Shown piece by piece: positions 24,230 through 32,414 of a stretch of 48,502 nucleotides of DNA. The stretch comes from Bacillota bacterium (GTDB lineage Bacteria; Bacillota; UBA4882; UBA10575), in NCBI GenBank assembly GCA_012839115.1, contig DUNX01000045.1, positions 1 to 48,502 on the forward strand, written 5' to 3'. Each line of letters opens with the position of its first letter. Positions within the stretch are counted from its first letter, which is position 1. The translations under genes and the position numbers were made by a program. Below the pieces are notes generated by a model. It did not search any database. It was not told where the DNA came from and saw only the letters and a program-made list of their open reading frames with translations.

Positions 24230-25950
24230 ATACCCCTTTCTTTGCCCTTTAGAACCACTTGGGCAATATTGACGGCATGGTCCGCCACCCGTTCCAGGTT
24301 AGCGATGAATTCCAGATAGACAATGCCTGAAGCCGGCCAGCATCTGCCCCTATTCAGACGGTTGATATGGTTCTGTTTCATCTCTTCTTCCAGCTTATCC
24401 GCGGCTTCTTCTTTCTCGAGCACCCGCCGGGCGACGGCCGGATCATTATCAGCCAAGGCACGATAGGCCTCCTTACATATGGCAATGACTTTGTTATAAA
24501 GCAAGTCCAGTTCGTTCATGGCTGTTTCCGAGAAGGGAAGTTTCTCGTCGATTTTTGCCTCCGCACACTGGGCGATATTCTCCGCATGATCGGCCATCCG
24601 TTCCACATCATTGACCACATGGATCAGTCCGGCCAAATACTGGGATTGGGCCGCCGTAAGCAAACTCCGGGAAAGCAGGGTCGAAAGGTAGATGGTGATC
24701 CGTTCCTGAAAGCTGTCGGCTGCTCTTTCTTTCCTCTCCACCTCCCGGACGGCGGCAACATTCCCCTGGGTAAAAGCGGTCCAGGCCAGATGGAGCATTT
24801 CCAAGGCCAAATCGGCCATTCTTAAGATTTCTTTTGTCGCCAGTTGCAACGCGATGGTTGGTGTGTCAAACATCTTTTCATTTAAGAAGTCCGGTTGCAA
24901 ATCCTCTTCCAGCCGGCCGTTGGGGAAGGCCCGCTCCGCCATTTTTAACAACGGGGTCAACAGCGGCAGCCAAAACAAAAGCATGAGCAGGTTAAAGACG
25001 GTATGGGCCACCGCAATTTCCCGGGAGATTAAACCCGCCTGTTGGGGGGGGCACTCCGCGGGAATAAGGAAGAAGACCTCCCCAAGCCAGCCACCCAGGG
25101 CACAAAGCCCCCGGGTTAAATCCTGAACCAGGTGGGAAAAGGGCTTGAGTAACAGAAGGAAGAGAATGGAAGGCAACAGGTTGATGATCCACTGCGCCAA
25201 TACCGCCCTTCTCGTCATGGCATTCCCTTTGAAAGAAGCCAGGGTCGCGGTGGCACAAACTCCCAAATTGGTCCCGAACAAAAATGGCAATGCCGCCGGT
25301 AATAAAGGCAGGCGCAAACCGTTTTCCAGTACCGACTGGCTGGCGATGACCTGTAACAAACCGATTGTTGCCGTACTGCTCTGAACCACAAAAGTCGCCA
25401 GCGCGCCGGAGATATACCCCAAAACCGGTAAACGGCCAAACCGGGAGATGGTTCCTGGCACCAAAATATTCCCGGCAATAGGTTTCATGGTTTCAAGTAA
25501 AGCATCAAGGCCGGTAAAGAGAAGTCCGAACCCGAGAATACTATACCCAAGGTAACGGGTGAAACGTTTCCGTCCAAAGGAGTAAAGCAAAAAACCTAAC
25601 CCCACCGCCAATAAGGGATAATGCTCTATACGAAAAGCAATCAGATGGACCGTAACGGAAATGCCAAGATTAACCCCGAGCAGCATACAAACGGCCTGCT
25701 TTAGCCGGAGCAAACCGGAACTGAGCAACCCCACCACCAAAGCAACGGCCGCAGCCCCGTCTTGCAAAACCACTGTCAGCAAAAGCCCGGTCACTGCTGC
25801 CAGCACCGGGTTTTCCGTTGTTCCCAGAAACCGGCGGAGCTTGTCCCCGGCGATCTTCTGAAACCCCTGACCCATTAAGGTCAGGCCGAAAAGGAACAAG
25901 CCCAGGCCGCCAACGACACCAAAGATTAATTCCTGTGTGAAAAGGGTCAT
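24226..25950 (-). CDS. Na+/phosphate cotransporter-family (NptA/PF02690) protein with C-terminal PhoU-like helices
   Basis: An N-terminal half of about eight to ten membrane helices is followed by a PhoU-like helical tail (about 350-574; VNDVERMADHAENIAQ, LEFIANLERVADHAVNIA). The family has two inverted repeats, each with a QSS motif for Na+/phosphate. Here the second repeat keeps QSST (Q190) but the first reads QDG (Q63-D64-G65). I chose ATG 25950 because GGAGG lies 5 nt upstream; upstream ATG and TTG codons are weaker. The gene overlaps ftsK by 4 nt, so the two are coupled. Substrate is uncertain given the altered motif. Confidence 0.88.
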   Translation of the reverse strand: MTLFTQELIFGVVGGLGLFLFGLTLMGQGFQKIAGDKLRRFLGTTENPVLAAVTGLLLTVVLQDGAAAVALVVGLLSSGLLRLKQAVCMLLGVNLGISVTVHLIAFRIEHYPLLAVGLGFLLYSFGRKRFTRYLGYSILGFGLLFTGLDALLETMKPIAGNILVPGTISRFGRLPVLGYISGALATFVVQSSTATIGLLQVIASQSVLENGLRLPLLPAALPFLFGTNLGVCATATLASFKGNAMTRRAVLAQWIINLLPSILFLLLLKPFSHLVQDLTRGLCALGGWLGEVFFLIPAECPPQQAGLISREIAVAHTVFNLLMLLFWLPLLTPLLKMAERAFPNGRLEEDLQPDFLNEKMFDTPTIALQLATKEILRMADLALEMLHLAWTAFTQGNVAAVREVERKERAADSFQERITIYLSTLLSRSLLTAAQSQYLAGLIHVVNDVERMADHAENIAQCAEAKIDEKLPFSETAMNELDLLYNKVIAICKEAYRALADNDPAVARRVLEKEEAADKLEEEMKQNHINRLNRGRCWPASGIVYLEFIANLERVADHAVNIAQVVLKGKERGI

Positions 25951-26098
25951 TAGGTCCTCCATTCCCACCAACGGGTCTCCACAGAAGTGTCATTATTATT
26001 TTATGGGCATTGTTTGATCTAGTTATTCTTTTCTCCGCTTGATTCTCCTCCCTTGACACCGGCTCTTCACGGCAGGGGAAACTCCTTTTTTAGAATGA

Positions 26099-26329
26099 TT
26101 AATCAGTTTTTAACCAAATGATCATATTCCCCGGGTGCCAACGGGGATCGAGAAAATCGGCCGGGTCCGTACTGAGCAATTGCATAATGCGGCCTTGACC
26201 CGGTCCCTCCGGTGCGACCAGGAGTCTTTTCCCGCCCATTGTCATTTCAAAAGGCCTGCCTGTGGCTGTTTCTTCTTCTGACAATACCTCCTCCAGAGGT
26301 ACAATCGTATAAAGGGCCAATCTATTCAT
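26099..26329 (-). CDS. YlzJ-like protein (76 aa)
   Basis: The sequence [12 protein letters not shown] near the start, the G-rich [21 protein letters not shown] and the closing [10 protein letters not shown] match YlzJ, a small conserved Bacillota protein of unknown function. In Bacillus ylzJ lies between tepA and spoIIIE; here it overlaps the end of tepA by 8 nt and the transporter-ftsK pair follows. Because of the overlap it is almost certainly translated with tepA. Confidence 0.85.
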   Translation of the reverse strand: MNRLALYTIVPLEEVLSEEETATGRPFEMTMGGKRLLVAPEGPGQGRIMQLLSTDPADFLDPRWHPGNMIIWLKTD

Positions 26330-27074
26330 CCCCTCCGTTTTTCCGGTAAAGTCCCTTAAGAGAGGTCAACTCCTTCAACTTCCGCAGTGCACTGCTGACA
26401 CCGCCGACATCATTAATTAGCCCTTCTGCCACCGCGTCTTTCCCCACCAGCACCGTTCCCACATCACGCACAAGATCGCCGGTTTTAAACATCAACTCCC
26501 GCAGTCTTTCTTCAGTGATCCGTGAATGCCCGGTGATGAAGTTAATCACCCGGTCTTGCATCTTCTCCAGATACTCATAGGTCTGGGGTACCCCGATTAA
26601 CATCCCGCTGAGGCGTAGCGGGTGAATGGTCATCGTGGCAGTCGCGGCAATAAAAGAATAATCGGCGGCCGTGGCAATTGGCACACCAATCGAATGCCCG
26701 CCGCCTAAAACCAATGAAACCGTGGCTTTAGAAAGGCTTTCAATCATTTCCGCGATTGCCAGCCCGGCTTCGACATCACCGCCGACGGTATTTAAAATAA
26801 CCAACAAGCCTTTGATATGCGGATTCTGCTCAATCGCCACCAACTGGGGGATTAGGTGCTCGTATTTGGTGGTCTTATTCTTTGCCGGCAAAAGCATATG
26901 TCCTTCAATCTGGCCGATGATCACCATACAATGGATATCCGAGGGGATCTGCGGCGGAGGACTCATCTGTCCCAGTTGTTTCAGGCTTTGTAGAGTCAGG
27001 CGTTGACGCCGGGCCGGTCTTTCCCTTTCCTCCGCTTCCGCTTGTTCCTGGCGCCATCTCATCTGCAAACGCAC
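26322..27074 (-). CDS. tepA: TepA, ClpP-fold serine peptidase
   Basis: Length is 250 residues. The ClpP/crotonase fold is seen in [42 protein letters not shown], the catalytic serine in [16 protein letters not shown], and the His region [12 protein letters not shown]. The N-terminal 40 residues are charged and disordered ([16 protein letters not shown]). TepA (translocation-enhancing protein, YmfB) is a cytosolic ClpP relative implicated in protein secretion and in sporulation through degradation of SASP-like proteins. Start is a GTG after GGGGGAGAG. It diverges from rfbA, with a 171-nt intergenic region. Confidence 0.92.
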   Translation of the reverse strand: MRLQMRWRQEQAEAEERERPARRQRLTLQSLKQLGQMSPPPQIPSDIHCMVIIGQIEGHMLLPAKNKTTKYEHLIPQLVAIEQNPHIKGLLVILNTVGGDVEAGLAIAEMIESLSKATVSLVLGGGHSIGVPIATAADYSFIAATATMTIHPLRLSGMLIGVPQTYEYLEKMQDRVINFITGHSRITEERLRELMFKTGDLVRDVGTVLVGKDAVAEGLINDVGGVSSALRKLKELTSLKGLYRKNGGDE

Positions 27075-27173
27075 TTTCTTCTCTCTCCCCCTTTCCGGTT
27101 TTTTTTGTTAGTATCGGTTATCGCCGCTGAAAAAATACGGTTTCTCTCCGGCAACAAAAACCGGCCTCCGGCA

Positions 27174-27179
27174 TATAAT
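27174..27179 (+). promoter_or_regulatory. Candidate -10 element of the rfbA transcript
   Basis: A perfect TATAAT at 27174-27179 lies about 67 nt before the rfbA ATG. The -35 position (GCAACA at 27151-27156, 17-nt spacing) matches only half of TTGACA. An inverted CCGG...CCGG overlaps that region. Confidence 0.35.
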
Positions 27180-27245
27180 GGACCAGTCAGCCCGTATACT
27201 CGCGCGCGCGTTCAGTCTAGAGAAACAAGAGGTCTGATTCAAGTC

Positions 27246-28322
27246 ATGAAAGTTCTTCTTCTCTGCGGCGGCGAAGGAACCCGCCTTCGCCCTTTTACCC
27301 ACAGTATTCCAAAGCAACTGCTTCCGGTGGTCAATAAACCCATCTTATATCATATACTAGAATGGGTGGCAACCCGTACCTCCCTCCGGGAAATGGTACT
27401 GGTGACCGGTGAAAACCAAAGGATTTTCCAGCAAACAGTCGGCGACGGAAGCAACTGGGGCCTGACAATATCCTACGTTTACCAACCCCGCCCCCTCGGC
27501 CTGGCCCATGCCGTGCTGACCGCCGAAGCAGCCCTGGGCAAAGACCCATTCTTGATGTATCTCGGTGATAATCTTCTGGAAGAATCTCTCCAAGAATACC
27601 TCGCTGTTTTCGAAAAAAAGCGCCTGGACTGTTTACTTTTCCTCCGCAAAGTACCGGACCCTGAAAACTACGGCATAGCGGAGATTGAAGACGACCGTGT
27701 CCTTCGTGTAATGGAAAAGCCGGAAAAGCCGCCAAGTAATTTAGCCCTTTCCGGCCTTTATCTCTTTTCCCCCGCTATTTTCCAGTCGATAAGGAATATT
27801 TCCCCTTCCGCCAGGGGAGAACTGGAAATAACCGATGCCATTCAAAACCTCCTCGACCGGAAAAAAAGGGTCGAATACCGGCTCTTAACCGGCTGGTGGC
27901 TGGATACCGGCAGCCCAAATGCTCTTTTGGAAGCCAACCGCCGCCTGCTGCAAAAGGTCACCCCCGTCTCCCTGGGCCGGATTATTAACTCCCAGGTTGG
28001 CGGTGGCCTGCACCTGGAGAAAGAAAGCCTCATCGAAAACTCCAAGATTAATGGGCCGGTCTATATCGGAACCGGTTGCCTAATCAAAGATTCCACCATC
28101 GGTCCATGGGTAACAGTGGGCGACGGCGGAACCGTCACCGGCAGCACCCTGAAAAACTCCATCCTCTTTTCCGGAGTACGGATGGAAAATTACGCCCTGC
28201 ACCAAAGTATCATCGGCCACCGGGCCCTGCTCGCCGGCAAACACAGATCCGATCAGACCGCCGCACTGCCCCCGCAACCCTTCTCCCGCCTACTGTTGGG
28301 GGATGATGGGGTCGTCTCGTAG
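27246..28322 (+). CDS. rfbA: Glucose-1-phosphate thymidylyltransferase, long form
   Basis: A nucleotidyltransferase of 358 residues starting MKVLLLCGGEGTRLRPFTHSIPKQLLPVVNKP, with YQPRPLGLAHAVL, FLMYLGDNLL (Mg/NTP Asp), ENYGIAEIED and EITDAIQ. After GWWLDTGSPNALLEANR comes a C-terminal left-handed beta-helix (IENSKINGPVYIGTGC, DSTIGPWVTVGDGG), as in the long RfbA/archaeal-type enzymes that make dTDP- or UDP-sugars. It should supply activated glucose for rhamnose or related sugars to the downstream glycosyltransferases, though rfbB, C and D are not in the window. The stop codon forms the start of a heptamer repeat array. RBS is weak (AGAGGT). Confidence 0.92.
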   Translation: MKVLLLCGGEGTRLRPFTHSIPKQLLPVVNKPILYHILEWVATRTSLREMVLVTGENQRIFQQTVGDGSNWGLTISYVYQPRPLGLAHAVLTAEAALGKDPFLMYLGDNLLEESLQEYLAVFEKKRLDCLLFLRKVPDPENYGIAEIEDDRVLRVMEKPEKPPSNLALSGLYLFSPAIFQSIRNISPSARGELEITDAIQNLLDRKKRVEYRLLTGWWLDTGSPNALLEANRRLLQKVTPVSLGRIINSQVGGGLHLEKESLIENSKINGPVYIGTGCLIKDSTIGPWVTVGDGGTVTGSTLKNSILFSGVRMENYALHQSIIGHRALLAGKHRSDQTAALPPQPFSRLLLGDDGVVS

Positions 28323-28410
28323 CTCGTAGCTCGTCGCTCGGCGCTCGGACTCGGGACTCGGCGCTCGGCGCTGGTTGCTCGTGGCTCAGACTCGGCGCTC
28401 GGCGCTAGTG
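28317..28410 (+). repeat. Heptanucleotide tandem array, copy B
   Basis: Thirteen or so 7-bp (occasionally 6-bp) units of the form TCG(T/G)NGC run from the rfbA stop: TCGTAGC, TCGTAGC, TCGTCGC, TCGGCGC, TCGGAC, TCGGGAC, TCGGCGC, TCGGCGC, TGGTTGC, TCGTGGC, TCAGAC, TCGGCGC, TCGGCGC. Same unit family as the array at 13774-13840. It is followed 80 bp later by structured element B. Confidence 0.85.
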
Positions 28411-28453
28411 TTTGAGTCTGCCGCCGGAATTAAAGACCTGAACAAGACCTGGC

Positions 28454-28822
28454 CCGGCGCCCGGCCCCAATGCGCCGGGGGGGCGCCCTCGCCGGATTGC
28501 CGGCAGGCCGGCCCACAGTTCCAACTAGAATTCTATCGTCTGGCGGGGGCTCCGGAAAACCTAAGTCTGGGAAGACGGCCTTAGGCATGCTTGGCGAGGG
28601 GGAAAGGAAGACCGGGGCAAGCCGCAGGAGGTGGCGCGGTGGCTTCCGGGACATGAAGGTCCCGTAAGCCACGTACCCGGTTTTACTTCCCACCGAGCCT
28701 TAGCAGCCCGGCCGGATTCCTTGGTTCTGGTTTCCCGGAGTCCCCGCCAGCTTCGAGCACCGCCCGGACCGAGCAACGACGTCATGCGCCGCCGCTCACG
28801 CCGCGTCTGCCGGCAATCCGGC
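28454..28822. ncRNA. Structured RNA-like element, copy B
   Basis: GCCGGATTGCCGGCAG (28491-28506) is a perfect 16-bp inverted match to 28807-28822, and GGCGGGGGCTCCGG (28542-28555) pairs with 28735-28748 (one G-U). Inside are a hairpin CCTAA-GTCT-GGGA-AGAC..CTTAGG with a GNRA-type loop (28560-28585), stem AAGACCGGG/CCCGGTTTT (28608-28616/28676-28684), hairpin GCCGC-AGGAG-GTGGC (28621-28635) and hairpin GTGGCTT-cc-GGGAC..GTCCC-gt-AAGCCAC (28639-28672). The last three match copy A at about 13.96-14.02 kb with compensatory changes. A GC-rich hairpin (28454-28487) precedes the arms. The region 28323-28902 holds no convincing protein gene. Confidence 0.62.
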
Positions 28823-28902
28823 AAAATGCTCTCAGTACCCGTCCCCCCATACTCGTCGTTACGCAGAACAGGGTGAACCAGAGGAAGGTGAAACAAACCG
28901 GC

Positions 28903-29664
28903 ATGTCCAACCCATCCTACCCTGTAGACATCATCGTCGTGAATTTCAATACCAAAAAATACCTGGCCGCTTGCTTGAAAAGCATCCGGGCCTATAGCGG
29001 CTACCCTGGCGATTACCGGGTCACCGTTGTCGACAACGCCAGCACCGATGGAAGCCCGGCCGTGATCCGTTCTCTCCGTTGGGTCAAGGGGATTTTCAAC
29101 AGTGTTAACCGGGGTTACGGGGCCGCTTGCAACCAAGGGATAAAAAGCGGTGCGGGGGAATATATTTTTCTTCTGAACAGTGATACCATGGTCACACCCG
29201 GCTGGTTACCCCCCCTCCTCCTGCTGCTGGCCCGGCCTGAGACCGCAGTGGCCGGGCCGCGGCTGGTCACTCCCGACGGCTTCCTTGCCGGCGTTGGCGT
29301 GACCGGCAGCAACCTCCGGCCAATCCTGAGAGGATGGGGCGAACCCGACGACCAGGAACGGTACAACGAAGTCACCGAATGTCTCAGCATCAGCGGCGCT
29401 TGTATGGGGATTAAACGTGCCCTCCTGCCGGAACTGGGGTATTTTGACGAGCACTACTTCCACTACTTTGAAGAGACCGACTACTGCTACAACGCGCGCT
29501 TTCACGGGTATAAAGTTTTCTACTCCCCGGAAAGCAAGGTAATCCACCGGGTCTCCGGGAGTTGCCGGAATCCCCGCCGTTTACAACGGTATTTCCGGGA
29601 AGGAGAGCGGTACTTCAAAAAGAAATGGCAGGGCTTTCTGGCGGACCCGCAAATATACGGATAG
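28903..29664 (+). CDS. GT2-family glycosyltransferase (rhamnosyltransferase-like)
   Basis: A GT-A-fold transferase of 253 residues. Visible motifs are DIIVVNFNTKKYLAACLKSI, VTVVDNASTDGSP, NRGYGAACNQGI, FLLNSDTMVTPGW (DxD-like metal site) and the acceptor region GACMGIKRALLPELGYFDEHYFHYFEETDYC. This pattern is typical of enzymes building polysaccharide or lipopolysaccharide-like chains. ATG 28903 is preferred; GTG codons at 28873 and 28888 lack a well-placed RBS. It is the first gene after structured element B and separated by 171 nt of foldable sequence from the next GT2. Confidence 0.88.
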   Translation: MSNPSYPVDIIVVNFNTKKYLAACLKSIRAYSGYPGDYRVTVVDNASTDGSPAVIRSLRWVKGIFNSVNRGYGAACNQGIKSGAGEYIFLLNSDTMVTPGWLPPLLLLLARPETAVAGPRLVTPDGFLAGVGVTGSNLRPILRGWGEPDDQERYNEVTECLSISGACMGIKRALLPELGYFDEHYFHYFEETDYCYNARFHGYKVFYSPESKVIHRVSGSCRNPRRLQRYFREGERYFKKKWQGFLADPQIYG

Positions 29665-29701
29665 CCCGCTTGTGGTCGCGCGTTTACGCTTCTACTGCGG
29701 A

Positions 29702-29813
29702 GGACCGGAAGATTTCCGCCGTTACCGGGAACAGGCTCCGGGGGGCAAATTCTCCCCTCCGGAGCATGGCCGGTCCCTGGCGATCACCGGCGATGATTGC
29801 TGCTTTGGACCGG
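29702..29813 (+). other. Foldable intercistronic region with competing hairpins
   Basis: CCGGTCC (29770-29776) can pair either with GGACCGG at 29702-29708 or with GGACCGG at 29807-29813. The first pairing encloses a GC-rich hairpin, GCTCCGG/CCGGAGC (29735-29741/29759-29765), extended by G/C runs. The region lies in the 171-nt gap between two glycosyltransferase genes and ends just before the GGAGGTG RBS (29824-29830). The mutually exclusive pairings could form a switch or an mRNA-processing site. Confidence 0.4.
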
Positions 29814-29835
29814 TGGCAGAAGCGGAGGTGTAACC

Positions 29836-30675
29836 ATGAAAAAGGGGAAGAAAACCAGCATCATTATTGTCAATTACAACTCCCGCCCCTATCTGGAACT
29901 CTGTCTCCAGTCCCTGTTGGCCAATACCTTTTCTCCTTATGAAATCCTGATTATTGACAACCACTCGCAAGACGATTCCGCTCTCTTTTTGGGTAAAATC
30001 AAAGATCCACGGATCCGGGTATTTGTCAACCGCTCCAACCTGGGGTTCAGCAAAGCCTGTAACCAAGGGCTGGCGAAGGCGGCGGGCGATTTTTTTGTCA
30101 CCATGAACCCGGACGTCGTGGTCCCGGAGGGCTGGTTGACCCGTCTCATTCACCACCTGGAGATTAACCCCAGTACGCTAATAGTCGGCCCTAAAAGCCT
30201 GGGGTTCGGCGGTTCCCAGTGGGCGGGACCGCTCAGTTTTTCCTCGCGTTTTCCTGCGGCAGACCGGAAGTTTGCCCGTCTTTATCATCGTATGTCGGAA
30301 CCGGCGAAATTTCTCACCGGTTGTCTGCTTCTTTTTGACCGGCGCCTCCTCCGCCGCATCGGCTATTTTGACGAAAACCTTCTCCTGGGCGGTGATGATT
30401 TTGACCTTTCGCTCCGGGTCCGCCGGGCCGGCTACAAGCTCCGGATCGCCAAGGATCTCTTGATCCGCCACGTTAGCCACGGTTCATTCCGCAGCAGTGA
30501 TCCGCAGGAAAATGAACGGCTGGCCGCAGCCTCCTGGAAATATTTCTACCAAAAATGGGCGCAAGAGCTAAAGGAGTACGGGTGGAAAAGGCTTTTTGAA
30601 GACGAGTTCCCCGTCTTCCCCGGTGAAGAGACCTTCCGGGCCCTACCCGTCTTTCCGGGGGGGGCCGGGCGGTGA
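29836..30675 (+). CDS. GT2-family glycosyltransferase
   Basis: The 279-residue enzyme has the GT-A signatures TSIIIVNYNSRPYLELCLQSL, EILIIDNHSQDDS, NLGFSKACNQGLAKA, FFVTMNPDVVVPEGW and FLTGCLLLFDRRLLRRIGYFDENLLLGGDDFDLSLRVRRAGY. The C-terminal 60 residues are an alpha-helical tail (YFYQKWAQELKEYGW). The ATG follows GGAGGTG by 5 nt. Its stop overlaps the next gene (GT-D) start by 4 nt, so they are coupled. Sugar specificity is unknown. Confidence 0.9.
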   Translation: MKKGKKTSIIIVNYNSRPYLELCLQSLLANTFSPYEILIIDNHSQDDSALFLGKIKDPRIRVFVNRSNLGFSKACNQGLAKAAGDFFVTMNPDVVVPEGWLTRLIHHLEINPSTLIVGPKSLGFGGSQWAGPLSFSSRFPAADRKFARLYHRMSEPAKFLTGCLLLFDRRLLRRIGYFDENLLLGGDDFDLSLRVRRAGYKLRIAKDLLIRHVSHGSFRSSDPQENERLAAASWKYFYQKWAQELKEYGWKRLFEDEFPVFPGEETFRALPVFPGGAGR

Positions 30676-31421
30676 AAAAGACAAGTGTGTATAAAGGGAA
30701 GAAAATCCACCCTGTCCAAGATGTTTTAGAGAAGATCCGGACCGCACTGGCCACGGGAGGAAAGCTCTCTTTGATCCGCCTGGCCAGTGGGGAAGCGTTT
30801 ACCCTCGCCCACGGCGTCCTTCTCCCGCTGAACCGGATCCCCTGGTGGGTCGAGTATGCCGGGGTAAAACTGCCCAATGAACCGGCCCGGCAGGCATTGC
30901 TCACCGCCTTGCGCACCGCCGATATTGCCGGTCTCTCCACCGACCGCAAACACTGGGAATCTGCCCCCCTGTTGGAGCAGGCCCTTTCCTATTTCCGGGT
31001 TGAACCCTACTGGCTGACCGACTCCACCATCAACTGGCATCTCCATTATTACGACCGCCTTTACCGGCTGCTTGACAAAGAGCCCACTGTTTTAGTGGGA
31101 CGGCTGGCGCAGGCCGCCGCCAGCCGCCTGCGCCGGAAAGGAGTAAATGTCGTTGGCACCGTCCCCCTGGAAGGCTTTGCGGACCTGCCCCGGGTGGAAG
31201 AAACCCTGCTTAACGGGGCATTTTTCCGGGTGGCGCTGGTCGCCGCCGGGATCCCCGCAACCATCCTCTGCCCCCGTCTGGCGCGGAAAACCGGTTGTGT
31301 GGCCATTGACTACGGGCATGTCATCAACGATCTCTTACACCCCGGGTTTTGTATAAAAGACCTGGACCGGGAGAAACAGCGCTGGCGGGAAAGACAAAAA
31401 CCTGGGGGGGAGAAGTCCTGA
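30672..31421 (+). CDS. GT-D fold glycosyltransferase-like protein (DUF1792 type), copy 1
   Basis: A 249-residue protein of the GT-D type: LSLIRLASGEAFTLAHG, WWVEYAGVKLPNE, STINWHLHYYDRL, VLVGRLA, and the C-terminal block VALVAAGIPATILCPRLARKTGCVAIDYGHVINDLLHP. Known GT-D enzymes have (D/G)GE at the first block; here it reads SGE, so metal or donor binding may differ. It is about 65% identical by eye to copy 2 at 33519. Its last 98 nt are read on the other strand as the C-terminus of the convergent CgeB copy 1. Confidence 0.75.
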   Translation: MKKTSVYKGKKIHPVQDVLEKIRTALATGGKLSLIRLASGEAFTLAHGVLLPLNRIPWWVEYAGVKLPNEPARQALLTALRTADIAGLSTDRKHWESAPLLEQALSYFRVEPYWLTDSTINWHLHYYDRLYRLLDKEPTVLVGRLAQAAASRLRRKGVNVVGTVPLEGFADLPRVEETLLNGAFFRVALVAAGIPATILCPRLARKTGCVAIDYGHVINDLLHPGFCIKDLDREKQRWRERQKPGGEKS

Positions 31422-32403
31422 TCGTTGTCTCCCAATTCTTCTCCGGGAAGCGGCGGACTTTCAGGAAAATCTCCCCCAAACGGTGCCTGTAGGTGTGCTG
31501 CCGGTAGGCCCTTTGTTGCGCCGCTTCGCCAATCATCGTCCTCTTCACCGGTTTGGCGAGATATTCCTGGATCTTTTCCGCCAGATCGTCCGGGTCGGTA
31601 AAACCGGCCATCTCCACACCGTCGGTGAAACAATCCCAGAGCCCGGCACGGGTCCGGTCCACCAGTTGAAAAGCGGCGCAACCGGCCAGGGCAAAAGTCC
31701 GGTCATTGGGGCTCTCCGCCCCCACGCCCCGGCTGTTTCCGGAAGGCGGATCCACCGGGTCCCTGTGGATATTCAGGTTGATGCGGGCGCCGTTGTAATA
31801 CTTCCGGATCTCCCAAAAATCCCCGGTCACCGGACGTACTTTACCCCTTAAGTCGGGGTGGAGCCGGCCCCAGCTTTCCCAGTCACCGATGAGGACGACC
31901 TTCATTTTTTTTAAGAGCGGCGCCAGGTAATTAATGATCCGCAAGCGGTTGGGGAAACCCATCCCCACAAACAACAGATCGCTCCAGTAAGCGGGAGGCG
32001 CTGTGACCCGCTGGTGGACACGGGGGTTGCAGCACCAGGGGAGATAATAAACCCGGGGATGGTCATACTCCCGCACCGCCCTCTGTTCAGTGGTGAAAAC
32101 ATACTGGTAAGCCTCGACCATTTTCCCGCGGTGGTAATCGATTTCATAGGGGTCCTCCACCAACCAAAGGACAGTGGAGACACCGCGTTCCCCGGCGTAA
32201 CGCACCAACTCCGGCTTGGTATACGTACCGTGAACTACCAGCAGAAGATCGGGGTTAAACTCCCGGATCAGACGCTTGGAAAGGTTCTGGGGCGAGGTTT
32301 GCCGGACCAGGCAGTGAAAATCCTGGCGTAAACAGGTGTGGATATCATAGGCATAGCGGGCCGGAAACCCCGGTATCCCCGAGTTGACAAAGAGCACTTT
32401 CAT
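31324..32403 (-). CDS. CgeB-family glycosyltransferase-like protein, copy 1
   Basis: The protein, 359 residues, has the CgeB (DUF3880 + GT-B-like) layout: VLFVNSGIPGFPARYAYDIH at the start, LLLVVHGT, TVLWLVEDPYEIDYH, YVFTTEQRAV, YYLPWCCNP, LLFVGMGFPNR, YNGARINLNIHRDP, SPNDRTFALAGCAAFQLVD and TYRHRLGEIF. CgeB is linked to spore crust glycosylation in Bacillus. The ATG at 32403 follows AGGAG by 7 nt; a GTG at 32418 is less likely. Compared with copy 2 it carries a C-terminal extension of about 35 residues, most of it encoded within the antisense of the GT-D gene. Confidence 0.85.
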   Translation of the reverse strand: MKVLFVNSGIPGFPARYAYDIHTCLRQDFHCLVRQTSPQNLSKRLIREFNPDLLLVVHGTYTKPELVRYAGERGVSTVLWLVEDPYEIDYHRGKMVEAYQYVFTTEQRAVREYDHPRVYYLPWCCNPRVHQRVTAPPAYWSDLLFVGMGFPNRLRIINYLAPLLKKMKVVLIGDWESWGRLHPDLRGKVRPVTGDFWEIRKYYNGARINLNIHRDPVDPPSGNSRGVGAESPNDRTFALAGCAAFQLVDRTRAGLWDCFTDGVEMAGFTDPDDLAEKIQEYLAKPVKRTMIGEAAQQRAYRQHTYRHRLGEIFLKVRRFPEKNWETTIRTSPPQVFVFPASAVSPGPGLLYKTRGVRDR

Positions 32404-32414
32404 TTCTTCTCTCC

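Noticed and set aside
28608-28684. Group II intron domain V in element B
   Set aside because: The 34-nt domain V pattern with AGC triad, GAAA loop and bulge is not found, and no reverse transcriptase gene is nearby.
28375-29136. Short frames on both strands across element B
   Set aside because: Arg/Pro/Gly-rich translations without RBS or family; the region is better explained by structured pairing.
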